In this document: positions 45,276 through 56,200 of the stretch, one piece after another
How positions within the stretch are numbered: position 1 is the first letter of the stretch
How the letters are laid out: every line of letters begins with the position of its first letter
From: Ignavibacteriales bacterium
Lineage (GTDB): Bacteria; Bacteroidota; Ignavibacteria; Ignavibacteriales; Ignavibacteriaceae
Direction: 5' to 3'
Assembly: GCA_015709675.1 (NCBI GenBank)
Contig: CP054182.1
Coordinates: 2,459,448 to 2,523,447, forward strand
DNA: 64,000 nucleotides
Notes under the pieces: model-generated
What the model was told of the DNA's origin: nothing
The model's database searches: none
The model's input: the letters and a program-made list of their open reading frames with translations, nothing else
Position numbers and translations under genes: made by a program

Positions 45276-47150
45276 ATGATGAATTTGCGGCTTTATTGTC
45301 AGTTTTTAGTCAGGAAAAAGGGGTTTTTTATCCTTTTCCTGAGCGTTTTTTCGTTTTTCTTATACTCCTGCGAAGAAACCCCTCCGGAGCGTATCCCAAC
45401 TTTAAATGAGAGAATGGGATATGACAAGGATATCTTTATGCTTCAGATCGAATCATGCCTTAACCAGGAGCAGAGCAATATCTTTCACGATTCAGTAACC
45501 GCGGCTGAAAGGGATTCGATAATCAGTTTTTACCGCTCCCGGCATTTTACTCCGGCTCTCCTTTTTAGTTTCGAAGATACCTCACTCTTTAACTTTCTGC
45601 TAACCTCCCTTAAAGGGGCAGGCAGCCACGGATTAAAACCGGAAGAATATAACACCTTAAAGATTTCCGCTTTTTTTGAAAATGCTTTTAGCAGGGATAG
45701 TCTGCCCCCCGATGAAAGGCATAAGTTTCTGGCGCTTGCAGAACTTTCCATGGCATCTGGTCTGGCAAAGTATGTATCGCATCTCCGTTACGGAAGGCTG
45801 AATCCAAAAAATATATTTGACAGCGATTATGCAATTCCGGTTATTGACAGTGCTGACCGGGTTTTTCTGGAACCGCTGCAATCTGACAATATCAAAGAGC
45901 TGCTTCAGCAAACCGAATTCAGAGACGAGCGATACAATAGTCTCAGGATGGCAGTACCATATTATGCAGAGTTAAAAACGCATGAATGGAAGAAGATACC
46001 TTACTTCAGCAGGAAAATGAAAGCGGGGGACAGAGATTCAGATTTTCCGCTTATTGCAGAGCGGCTGAATCAGCTTGATTTTTTTGATACAACCGGCATT
46101 GATATACGCAGTCAGGTGATTTATGATTCGAATCTGGTTAAGGCACTTACGCAGTTTCAGGAGGAACGTGGACTTGTGCCTGACGGAATTCCCGGCAAAT
46201 CAACCATTGACTGGCTCAATGTTACGCCTGATGAATATCTGCAGAAGATATATCTTTCACTTGAACGTTACCGCTGGACAACCTATACTGACAGCTCAGA
46301 CTATCTTCTGGTAAATATACCCGCATTTACGGTATATATGCATGAGGGGGGAACAGTATCAGGGGAGATAAAAGTCTGCACCGGAAAAAAGCGTTCAAAA
46401 TATTATCAGGATCAGCTGGACCGTTATAAAAAGACGCTGAAGTTAAAACACAAACCGGAAGACTGGGAGACTCCGCAGCTTTATGCAGAAATCTCTCATG
46501 TGGTGCTGAACCCCACCTGGACGGTTCCACCCAGTATCATCCGTGAAGAACTCTACAGTGAATACAGGAAAGATACTACCTATCTGGTGAGAAAAAAATT
46601 CAAAGTGTACCGTGATAATGAGGAGATGGATATATCACAAATTGATCTTCGCAATTATGATCCGGAGAACATACCCTACAGCTTTGTGCAAAGTCCTGAT
46701 CCGTTTAACGCGCTTGGTAAACTTAAGTTCATCTTTCAGAACAGGTTTGGCGTTTATCTGCATGATACCCCAACCCGCGCGCCGTTTGGATACGCAAACC
46801 GGGCGGTCAGTCATGGATGCGTAAGAGTTGAAAAGCCTTATATGCTTGCAGAATATTTATTGCGGAATCACTCAAAGTGGAATCTGGATTATGTGAAGAT
46901 TGAAACGGGAGTGAAGGTCGCGGATAAAGATATTGTAAAGGAATATTATCAGAACCGTAAACAGCTGAGGCAGGTTGATAATAAGGAAAAGACAACTACT
47001 GTCAAACTTGACAAAAAGGTAATCCTGTTTATTGATTACTATACTGCGTGGGTTGATCAGAATGGAAAGGTGCAGTTCAGGGAGGATGTATATAATAAAG
47101 ATTTAATTCTGAGCGGCGCGCTGTTTAACCCAGCAGGCGTTCAATCCTGA
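45276..47150 (+). CDS. L,D-transpeptidase (YcbB-like), predicted lipoprotein
   Basis: About 624 residues. The frame opens at a TTG at 45261, but GGGAGG at 45267-45272 serves the ATG at 45276 or 45279. A signal peptide ends in LYSCEE, a lipobox-like site. After an N-terminal helical domain there is a peptidoglycan-binding region (LTQFQEERGLVPDGIPGKST). The YkuD catalytic domain (about 330-560) has the active-site HDTPTRAPFGYANRAV followed by SHGCVRVEKP with the catalytic Cys. YcbB-type enzymes make 3-3 crosslinks in peptidoglycan. Its end overlaps the convergent kinase gene by ten bases. Confidence 0.92.
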   Translation: MMNLRLYCQFLVRKKGFFILFLSVFSFFLYSCEETPPERIPTLNERMGYDKDIFMLQIESCLNQEQSNIFHDSVTAAERDSIISFYRSRHFTPALLFSFEDTSLFNFLLTSLKGAGSHGLKPEEYNTLKISAFFENAFSRDSLPPDERHKFLALAELSMASGLAKYVSHLRYGRLNPKNIFDSDYAIPVIDSADRVFLEPLQSDNIKELLQQTEFRDERYNSLRMAVPYYAELKTHEWKKIPYFSRKMKAGDRDSDFPLIAERLNQLDFFDTTGIDIRSQVIYDSNLVKALTQFQEERGLVPDGIPGKSTIDWLNVTPDEYLQKIYLSLERYRWTTYTDSSDYLLVNIPAFTVYMHEGGTVSGEIKVCTGKKRSKYYQDQLDRYKKTLKLKHKPEDWETPQLYAEISHVVLNPTWTVPPSIIREELYSEYRKDTTYLVRKKFKVYRDNEEMDISQIDLRNYDPENIPYSFVQSPDPFNALGKLKFIFQNRFGVYLHDTPTRAPFGYANRAVSHGCVRVEKPYMLAEYLLRNHSKWNLDYVKIETGVKVADKDIVKEYYQNRKQLRQVDNKEKTTTVKLDKKVILFIDYYTAWVDQNGKVQFREDVYNKDLILSGALFNPAGVQS

Positions 47151-48292
47151 GCGAGAGGAATATCAAACGAGAAGCTGCTTCCTTTACCCTCCTCGCTTAC
47201 TAACACAAGTTTTCCACCGTTTTTTTCAATAAACTCTTTGCATAGAAGCAGGCCCAGTCCGGTGCTTGCTTCTCCTTCGGTACCTTCTGTTCTGAACTTT
47301 GCGTCTATTCTGAAGATTTTTTCCTGATTTTCAGGTGAAATACCAACACCAGAGTCAGTAACAGTTATTAGTGCTTTGTTATCAGCCCTTTTGGCGGAAA
47401 TGAAGATACTTCCTTTCCGGTTTGTAAATTTAATCGCATTAGAAATCAGATTACGGAGAACCGTCTGTATCATATTCATATCAGCAACCGCTGATAAACC
47501 TTTTTCAACTTCATGCCTGATGGTGATTTCCTTAAACAGCGCCACTGAAACAAACTGATGTAAAACCGCATTGATCAGCTCTTCAACTGATATTCTTGCT
47601 GAGTTTTGCACGATAGTATTCCGCTGTATCTGTGTCCATTGCAGAAGATCTTCGAGAAGTGAATAGAGACTACGTGCAGTTTTGTTGAGTGAAGCCGAAT
47701 ATCTTCTGAAATCCTTTTCCGTGAAAGAACTCTCTTCATCCGCGAGCATTTCTGTAAGTCCCATAAATCCCTGGAAAGGTGAGCGGAGGTCATGCGCAAT
47801 AATGGAAAAGAACTTATCCTTTGTGTTATTCAGGGTTATAAGTTCTTTGTTGGCTTCTTCAAGTTTTTTCAGGGCAATTTCGAGAGCGATTTTTTCATCA
47901 ATTACTTTACGCTGAAGATCCGAAATTTCCTGATTAAGGGAAAACATTACAGCATTCTGATTAATCATCTGCTCTACGTCAACTCCGCCTGCAACAAGTA
48001 TTTCATTATCTTTCTTATAGACTTTTGCAAGAAGTGATGTATTTAACCTGGAATCCGAAAGAAAGGTTATATATCCCTGAAATATAACACCCTCCAAAGA
48101 GGGCGAACTGACAAGGGTTGTGAAATCCGGATTCAGAAATGAGGCTGTTCCTTTATTACCAACCAGTCCCTCCATAAAACAATTGGCATACTTTAGTTCC
48201 CCGTCAAGAGAAAACCATCCAAGAGCTATAGAGTTGCTGCAGTGAAGATGATCTTTCAGCTGCTCACTCCAGAAGGGCAGGAAGGTATTCAT
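47141..48292 (-). CDS. Sensor histidine kinase of the B12 module
   Basis: A 383-residue kinase without membrane segments. The first 120 residues look like a PAS-type domain (ALGWFSLDGELKYANCFMEG). A coiled coil (about 125-170) leads to HisKA with FFSIIAHDLRSPFQGFMGLT and an ATPase with LRNLISNAIKFTNR, VTDSGVGISPENQEKIF and EASTGLGLLLC. It should autophosphorylate in the cytoplasm in response to its partners. Its start overlaps the stop of the 149-residue gene by four bases. No response regulator gene is adjacent on this strand, so the phosphoacceptor may be among the plus-strand receivers downstream. Confidence 0.9.
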   Translation of the reverse strand: MNTFLPFWSEQLKDHLHCSNSIALGWFSLDGELKYANCFMEGLVGNKGTASFLNPDFTTLVSSPSLEGVIFQGYITFLSDSRLNTSLLAKVYKKDNEILVAGGVDVEQMINQNAVMFSLNQEISDLQRKVIDEKIALEIALKKLEEANKELITLNNTKDKFFSIIAHDLRSPFQGFMGLTEMLADEESSFTEKDFRRYSASLNKTARSLYSLLEDLLQWTQIQRNTIVQNSARISVEELINAVLHQFVSVALFKEITIRHEVEKGLSAVADMNMIQTVLRNLISNAIKFTNRKGSIFISAKRADNKALITVTDSGVGISPENQEKIFRIDAKFRTEGTEGEASTGLGLLLCKEFIEKNGGKLVLVSEEGKGSSFSFDIPLAQD

Positions 48293-48738
48293 TCTTCTTC
48301 AGGATATTCAGTTACATAAGCATCCATCTGAGCTAGCCGGGCTTCAATCCACTGATAGAATGGAAGTATTTCTTTGACAGCATTGCTGCTAAGTTCTGCC
48401 TGAAGAATGGTTATCCAGCTGCTTATCTGTGCCGGCCAGTAGCTGATACTAAAACCATGGCTTTTATATGTGCGGAGTACCCACAGGATTGTTTCGACCA
48501 GTATCCGGGGATTAAAATTCTTCATGATGGCAGTCATGAACCTGACATGATTAGTGTGGTTGCTAAACATCATCTGCAGGTTATCCTTGCCGATGAGTGT
48601 ATATAGATCCGGTCTGCTTTGCATATGATTGTTTATTAAAACAATCAGGATATCGGATTTTTTTTCATATTCGGCAAGAGCTTCTGCAGAAATCGGTTTG
48701 AGGGATTCTGCTCCGGTAATAAAATCATTCCTTGTCAT
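48289..48738 (-). CDS. Uncharacterised helical protein between B12 sensor and kinase
   Basis: The 149-residue protein is predicted mostly helical and has no signal peptide. It has the segment YKSHGFSISYWPAQISSWIT and the end EILPFYQWIEARLAQMDAYV, which recalls globin-like or phycobilisome-like sensory helices, but I do not recognise the family with confidence. It overlaps the genes on both sides by four bases, so it should be made in step with the B12 protein and the kinase, perhaps linking the two. Confidence 0.75.
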   Translation of the reverse strand: MTRNDFITGAESLKPISAEALAEYEKKSDILIVLINNHMQSRPDLYTLIGKDNLQMMFSNHTNHVRFMTAIMKNFNPRILVETILWVLRTYKSHGFSISYWPAQISSWITILQAELSSNAVKEILPFYQWIEARLAQMDAYVTEYPEEE

Positions 48739-49394
48739 ACTGTTTCAAGTTCATAAGACTGAATAAATTCTTCGAGAGTGTTAAGGTCGGGCAGATAGGT
48801 CACATTACTGAACTGCTTTAGCATTTCCTCTCCGCCGTGAAGGAAACCTTGCCCGCCGGCAAGAATTGGTATATCCTCGAGTTCTTGCCGGAAGGCAGTC
48901 AGCATATTTTCAAGTATATTAAGATGGGAATAAATGCTGAACGATACGGCTATAATATCCGGCTTTATGGATTTTGCAAGAGATACCACACTTGCAGCAG
49001 GAGTATTTGCTCCGAGGAAATAGGTTTCCCATCCGTTTTTTTCAAAGATATCACGAACCATTTTAATGCCGACCTGATGGAATTCATTTTCAAGGCAGGC
49101 TAGCACAGCGGTTCTTCCTGTTTTTTTCGTGCTTTTAATTTCGTTATAAAGTGAGTTCAAAATAGTTTCGGTAATAGCTGTTGCCAGATGCTCGGTGGCT
49201 ACACTGATCTGGTTTTTTTCCCACATACGTCCGATTTTATAGAGAGCGGGTTTAAAGACGGATTCATACAACTCTTTTATGCTGAGCCCTTCAGCGAGAA
49301 ACAGTTCGGAAATTCGGAAACACTCATCCTTTTTCCCTTTCAGGAGCGCATCAAAGAACTCATTAAAAAGATCTTTATTTATCTGGTGACTCAT
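48735..49394 (-). CDS. Cobalamin-binding protein with CarH-type photoreceptor motifs
   Basis: A 219-residue protein with an N-terminal four-helix bundle (about 1-90) and a B12-binding Rossmann domain (about 92-215). The bundle carries W58-x9-E68-H69 (MWEKNQISVATEH), the exact spacing of the CarH/LitR adenosylcobalamin light-sensor motif. The Rossmann domain carries E104-x-H106-x-x-G109 (NEFHQVG), the lower axial ligand motif. Unlike CarH there is no MerR DNA-binding domain. Output would run through the overlapping helical protein and histidine kinase. Methyltransferase-type corrinoid proteins share the fold, so light sensing is inferred from motifs. Confidence 0.88.
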   Translation of the reverse strand: MSHQINKDLFNEFFDALLKGKKDECFRISELFLAEGLSIKELYESVFKPALYKIGRMWEKNQISVATEHLATAITETILNSLYNEIKSTKKTGRTAVLACLENEFHQVGIKMVRDIFEKNGWETYFLGANTPAASVVSLAKSIKPDIIAVSFSIYSHLNILENMLTAFRQELEDIPILAGGQGFLHGGEEMLKQFSNVTYLPDLNTLEEFIQSYELETV

Positions 49395-50211
49395 AATGTT
49401 ACTTTTTTCGGGATTGTCCTGGACGAATCTGTCCGGCAGGGTGGGTAAAATATCGTTTCGAATTACTAAGTGAAACCGTCCGGGTTATCGGAGTGGTCCC
49501 TGAGTGAAAATTAGATTTACAAAGCTGCAGATGATTCACCGAACACCCCGGAGAAGATGCGACCATTGAAAAAGTTATCTTCCTGACAACGAAGCGCCGC
49601 TCTGAATGAGACAGTCTGCCTCGGCATCAATGAATTCATACCACTGTTCATTTGTGCAATTTTTTTAGCAATTGAATATAATCAATTATTCCGTAAAGAA
49701 AATATTTAAATAGTCCTGATCTCAGGATTTTGGACGAAGGAATCGGATAAGTTACCCTTGTGGAGTTGCACAAAATGCCGCCGGTTCTTATTGGCGTGCT
49801 TGGAATCCCAGAATTAGCGTCCTTTTACTTTGCCGTATTTAATAATATTTCACCGATTTCTACTTATCAGGAATCCTGACAGTACCCTGGTAAAGAATTC
49901 CGGAAAAACCGGGAGAATAAGCTCAGAACCTCCGGAATTATAGCTCAAAAACTGTTAAAATGGGGGTATTTTAAGAAGACCAAGGATTAAGATTTTTCCG
50001 GTAAAGTAAAAACTGGTACGAAATATGTATATTTCAGCATAATATAATTCCCTTTAAGCCCAGGAAGCGGGGAAGTATAATAGCGTTTTATACATGCTTC
50101 TGATGGTGTCTTATAGAGTGAACTGAGCCTCCGGGCTGCTAACTTTATTTGTGCTATTCAGATGTACGTAGTTATAAACGCGTGTGGTCAGGTTTCTCTC
50201 ATGCTTAGCTA
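49395..50211. other. Long gene-poor region between divergent signalling operons
   Basis: These 817 bases hold no credible ORF on either strand, no tRNA and no strong terminator. A small palindrome (TCAGG-AAT-CCTGA) is at about 49866-49878, and an AT-rich stretch (gcataatataatt) at about 50036-50048 could be a promoter core for the hybrid kinase operon. Both operons start here, so shared regulation or a small RNA is possible but not shown. Confidence 0.5.
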
Positions 50212-53200
50212 ATGTACATCATGAAAAGATCGCTTAAAGTCAAAATATTTCTGTTCACAGCCATTCCGGTTCTCCTGCTCCTGGGCATACATCAGGCTGT
50301 TCTGATCTCTGATCAGAAAAAACAGCTTATTGAGAGAACTGACAGGTTAATGTCTCATGAATCACACTCGTTGTCTGAAATTGTTGAGGCACAGTTAGAT
50401 TTTATCAGGGTGGTTGGCGATCTCGGGGCAGAATATGTGGAGTTTTCTGAGCGGGTTTCATTCGGGGAAGCTCTGCCTTATCTCGAGGCAAATATTGGGA
50501 AGGGGAAACTGCTAGTGGGGAGCCGGTTTGCGTTCGAACCTTTTTACAATAATGGGAGACCTTCTATGCCATCCGTTTCTATTGATAGGGATGGTACCAT
50601 TTTTCGAGCTGATTTAGCACCAAAGTTGAATTATCTGGACAGTACAGAACGCTGGTATTCTGTACCAAAGAAAACTTTACAATCTTATTGGGAAGAACCA
50701 TTTCGTGACAGGGAGACAGGTCTGCTGGTCTGCAGATATTCGGTCCCGATTTTGAAACAAGGGAAATTTCTCGGGGTCTCAACCGTTCAGTTTATTTTCG
50801 ATGAACTTACCAGTAAGGTACTTGAATCGGGTTTTCCCACATTCCGCTTTTTTCTGCTCTCTGACAAAGGGAAGTTTGTTTTTCATTCAACAAAAAACAA
50901 ATCAGGGTTAACGATTTTTGACAATAAAATGTCTCAGATGGATTCTATCGGCCGGATGGAATTAGCAGGAAAAATGCTCGGGGGAGGGACAGGTAAAATG
51001 GTAATTCCCTCGAATGATAATACCGGAAACCTATGGGTGTATTACAACACCATCCCGTTGAATAAATGGAGTATTGCCGTTGTTGTGGGTGAAGATGATG
51101 TTCTCGGTGAAGTTAATGATATTTTTGCAAAAGAGATCATTAAAGGTATCCTTTTATTACTCGGAATTCTACTCCTGACATTTATTATTGCCGGAAGTGT
51201 AACAAGACAATTGGCAGAAGTTACCCGTCAGGTAAATATTCTTACCGGGAGCAGGCACTTCAAGAAAATCACAACAAGTTCAAAGGATGAAATCGGGGTT
51301 TTGGTAAGTTCATTTAATGAACTGATACTGAACATTGATAACCGTGATCAGGAGATCAGGGAACTGAATCACCGATTTAAATACGCCTTTCAGGCCACAA
51401 ATGACGGCATATTCGACTGGTTTATCAAGACTGGCAATCTCTATTTCAGCGACCGTTTTTATGTTATGCTCGGATATCAGCCGGGTGAATTTAAACCGAC
51501 AGTAGAAAAATGGGCTCAGCTGAATCATCCCGAATACCGTCAGTTCTCGCTGCTGCAGGCTTACAGGGATCTTAAGAAAGAGGGAAGATACTCAAGGACA
51601 TTAAAAATGGTCCGCAAAGATGGCAGCTTGATCTGGGTACATGCAAAAGGTGCGGCAGCTGAATTTGATGAAAAGGGTAATCCTACGCGCGTTGTTGGCA
51701 CCATCTCTGATATTTCTAAACTCAGGGAATATGAAGATGAGGTTAGTAGCCTTAATAAATCTCTTGAAAGAAAAATTGCGGAAAGAACCGCTGAACTGAA
51801 TGTTCATGTTAAAGCGCTTGATGCTTCAACAATGACTTCCACTACAAACCTCCAGGGGGATATTATCTATGTCAATGATAACCTTTGTCTTATTTCCGGA
51901 TATTCACGTGAGGAACTGCTTGGCCGGAATCATCGTATCATTAACTCCGGCTATCACCCAACCGAATTCTGGGCTGAGGTTTGGAATACATTATTAGCTG
52001 GCAAAATCTGGCGCGGTGAGGTTCGGAATAAGGCAAAAAATGGAGAGTTTTTCTGGTGTGATACAGTCCTGGTGCCGATGCTTAATGAAAAGCAGGAGCC
52101 GGTGGAGTTTTATGCAATTAGAATTGATATTACTGAAAAGAAGAAACAGGAGGAGAATCAGGAAATATTCCGGATTCTGGTTAATTCCATCCCTGATATC
52201 GTAACTTTTAAGGATACAGCCGGAAGATATATATCGGTTAACAATTCGTTTACACAATTTAACGGATTTACGGAGGATCAGGTAAAAGGAAAACGCTCTG
52301 AAGAAATCTTTGATGAAGAAAAGGGAAGATTTTACTCAGATATGGATAAAAAGGCACTTGATTCTTCAGAGAATGTAGAGTCAGAGGAGTGGGTTGAAAC
52401 TAAAACAGGGCAGATGCGGCTGCTGCATACGAATAAATTTGTGGTTAAGGGAAAGGATAATCAGATACTGGGTATTATGGGTATATCCCGTGACATAACC
52501 GATCAAAAGCTTGCCGAGCAAAAAATTATTGATCAGGAGGAGAAGAGCAGAACAATTCTCTCATCGGTCTATGACGGCATTATGGTTATTGATACTTCGG
52601 GACATATTATCAAAATTAATCCGGCAGCCCTGACCATCATCGGATATAATGAAGATGAGGTATTAGGCGGTCATGCACATGAAATTACTCATCATCATTA
52701 TCCTGACGGCAGGCTGTTTCCTGCAATGGATTGCCCGATTGTAGACGTGGTTAAGTCCGGAAAATTTGTCCGCTCGGATTCTGATTATTTCTTCCGCAAG
52801 GATGGTTCGATGTTCCCGGTAGAGTTTTCAGCAGCGCCTATTATGCAGGAAGGTATGATAAGCGGTGCGGTGATTTCCTTTAGGGATATTACGGAAAGAA
52901 AGAAACTTCTTGCTGAGCGTAAAGCGGCCGAAGAAAATACTAAATCCATTCTCAAATCAGTTTATGACGGTATCTTCGGGACTAATGAAGACGGTTTAAT
53001 TACCTTTATTAATCCCGGCGTGGAAAGAATTCTGGGCTTTAAAGCAGAAGAACTGATCGGACAATCATCGCACTCAGTATTCCATCATCATTACCTTGAC
53101 GGCACGGAATATCCGGCAGAAAAGTGTGCAATCAGAAAAACACTGGATAAGGGGGTTGTATCCAGAGTGGACGATGAGGTATATTGGAAAAAAGACGGCA

Positions 53201-56200
53201 CACCTGTTGCAGTTGAATATACGGTAACCCCGATATTTAAAGGTGATTTTGTAATTGGTTCAGTTGTCAGTTTTAGTGATATAACCCGCAGAAAAGAACT
53301 GGAAAATGAACTGAAGCGGACTCTGGTGCTTGCGGACAATGCACTTGAGCTTTCTAATTCAGGTTTCTGGGATGTGGCTCTTGATGGTTCACAGACAATT
53401 TGGGAGTCTCCTAAAGCCGTTATGATATACGGATTCGAAGTTAATGAAGATGGCAGATATCCGATAGCAGAACTTGACAAGGGAGTAAGGGCAACTGATG
53501 AGGAACATGCAGATGTGGTCTTCAAAGCTTTTCTCTCTGTTGCCAACGGCGAAACAGACAGTTTTGACCAGACTCATAAGTTTTTAAGGCCTGTTGACGG
53601 CAAAGTTGTCTGGATACGCGCAATCGGAAATATTCAGGCAGATGAGCATGGTGTAAAACATATATATGGTGTTGTTACGGATATCACCGATAGAAAAAAC
53701 TATGAAGAACAGATAGCGCGGTCAAAAGCCGATACAGAAAGCATTCTCGATTCGATGATGATTCCGACCGCGGTTACCAGAATTAGCGATGACAAGGTAA
53801 TGCGCATTAATAAAGCTGCTGAAGATTTTCATCTTGCCTCTGAAGAAGTGATCAGGGATTCCAAATCAATTGAATGGTACGCTAATCCTGATGACAGGTT
53901 TTCGCTTATTGAAGAGTTGAAACGAACCGGAAAGATTGTCAATAAAGAAATTCAGTTTAAGCGTCTCGGTAATAACGAAGTGAGGGATGTTTCAGTATCC
54001 TATCTTCCGATCATATACGGGGGTGAACAGTGCCTTGTCGGCTCGCTTCTTGATCTGACGGAATTAAAAAATATCCAAAGAGATCTGGTGCACGCCAAAG
54101 AGATGGCTGACCGTCTGGTGGATGCAATGCCCATACCAACTTCGGTAACCAGAGTTGAAGACGGAAAAATTATCCGCTCAAATATTGCAATGGCAGAGTT
54201 TCATGGATTGTCAATGGAGGAATTGAACTCTACAAGGGCAAGTGACTGGTATGATAACCCTGAAGACCATAAAGCCCTGGTTGAGAATCTGCGAAGGGAT
54301 GGCTATGTAAGAGATTTTGAAGTTACATTCCAGAGATATAAAACACATGAAAGACGAAACGTGCTCCTGAGTTTTATTCCTCTTGAGTATAACGGAGAAG
54401 ATTGTCTTGTCGGCTCAGTAATTGATATTACCGATCTGAAAAAAATCCAGGATGAACTGAAATCTGCAAAAGAAACGGCAGAATCAGCTACGCTGGTTAA
54501 GAGCCAGTTCCTGGCAACCATGTCTCATGAAATAAGAACTCCCATGAATGCCATTATAGGGCTTTCACATCTGATCATGAAGACACAACTTGACAAGCGT
54601 CAGAAAGATTATATTGCTAAAATAGACCGGTCGGCACAGTCTCTGCTTGGCATTATTAATGATATATTGGATTTCTCCAAGATTGAAGCCGGCAAACTTG
54701 TGATCGAAGAAATTGAATTTGATCTTGAGACAATGTTCGATACGGTTTCAAATCTGATCGCGCACAGAGCGCAGGAAAAAGGTCTGGAATTTTCTATCTA
54801 TGTTGCCCCTGATGTGCCACACCATCTGAAAGGGGATCCGCTGCGTATCGGACAGATACTTACTAATTATTGCAGTAATGCCGTGAAGTTTACTGAGAAG
54901 GGTGATATAACCGTAAGGGTAAGACAGATAAGGAAAGTAGCAGATGCAATTAAACTGGAATTTGCAGTATCGGATACCGGTATCGGTATGAACGAGGAAC
55001 AGCTTGCAAAAATGTTTACCGCATTTCAGCAGGCAGATTCATCAACCACAAGAAAATTCGGCGGAACAGGGCTCGGACTTGCCATTTCGAAACGGCTCTC
55101 TGAACTTATGGGAGGTGAAGCCTGGGTTGAAAGTGAACCAGGAAAGGGAAGTACTTTCTATTTTACAGTAATAGCCAGGCAGGCAACTGAAAAGAAAACC
55201 AAAGAATTCCGTCCTTCACCTGATCTGAGGGGCATTAAAGTTCTGGTTGTTGATGATAATGAAACCAGCAGAATGATTTTAAACGAAGCGCTTGTATCAT
55301 TTTCCTTCAGAGTGAAGACGGTAGATTCAGGCATAAAAGCAATCCGTGAACTGGAAAGCGCATTGAGAGAACCATATCAACTGGTACTTATGGACTGGAA
55401 GATGCCTGATATGGATGGCCTTGAGACCTCACGGCTTATTCGAATGAACAGCGGTATTAAAACGCCAGCAATTATTATGGTCACTGCTTTCGGCAAGGAA
55501 GAAATTGCGCACAGAGCAAGTGAAATTGGCATTAACGGATTCCTTACAAAGCCGGTTAATCATTCCATCCTGTTTGATTCTATTATGCAGGTCTTTGGAA
55601 AGACCGGAGAGAGGATAGTGGAAACCGAACAAACAGGTACTGCTTATTCCGGTATTGAAGAAATAAAAGGGGCAAGAGTGCTGCTCACTGAGGATAACGA
55701 AATAAATCAGCAGGTTGCTACTGAACTCCTTGAGGCAGCAGGTATGAGAGTTGAGATAGCAAACAATGGCGCCGAAGCTGTAGAGAAGATTAAGAATTCC
55801 GGAGTTCCGGGTAAATATGATCTGGTTTTCATGGATCTTCAGATGCCTGTAATGGATGGATATACGGCTACCATTGAAATCCGTAAATTGAAAGAATACA
55901 GCGAACTTCCGATAGTTGCAATGACTGCTGATGCTATGTCCGGAGTAAAAGAAAAATGCATTATGCTTGGCATGAAAGGATTTATATCTAAGCCAATAAA
56001 TCCTGATGAAGTTTACCAGGCTCTTGTTACGTGGATAAAGCCAGGCAAAAGAGTTTCTGATGCAGCCCCGGCTGAAAATAAACCTGCAGCTGAGGTTGAA
56101 CTGCCGGCACTGCAATTTGTAAATATTGAAGAAGGGCTGAAGCGCGTTAATAATAATAAGAAACTGTATCTGAATCTTCTTACCAAATTCAGTGAGAGCC

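Noticed and set aside
53091-53546. Minus-strand ORF of 151 codons in the PAS region
   Set aside because: Serine-rich shadow of a real coding frame without ribosome site.
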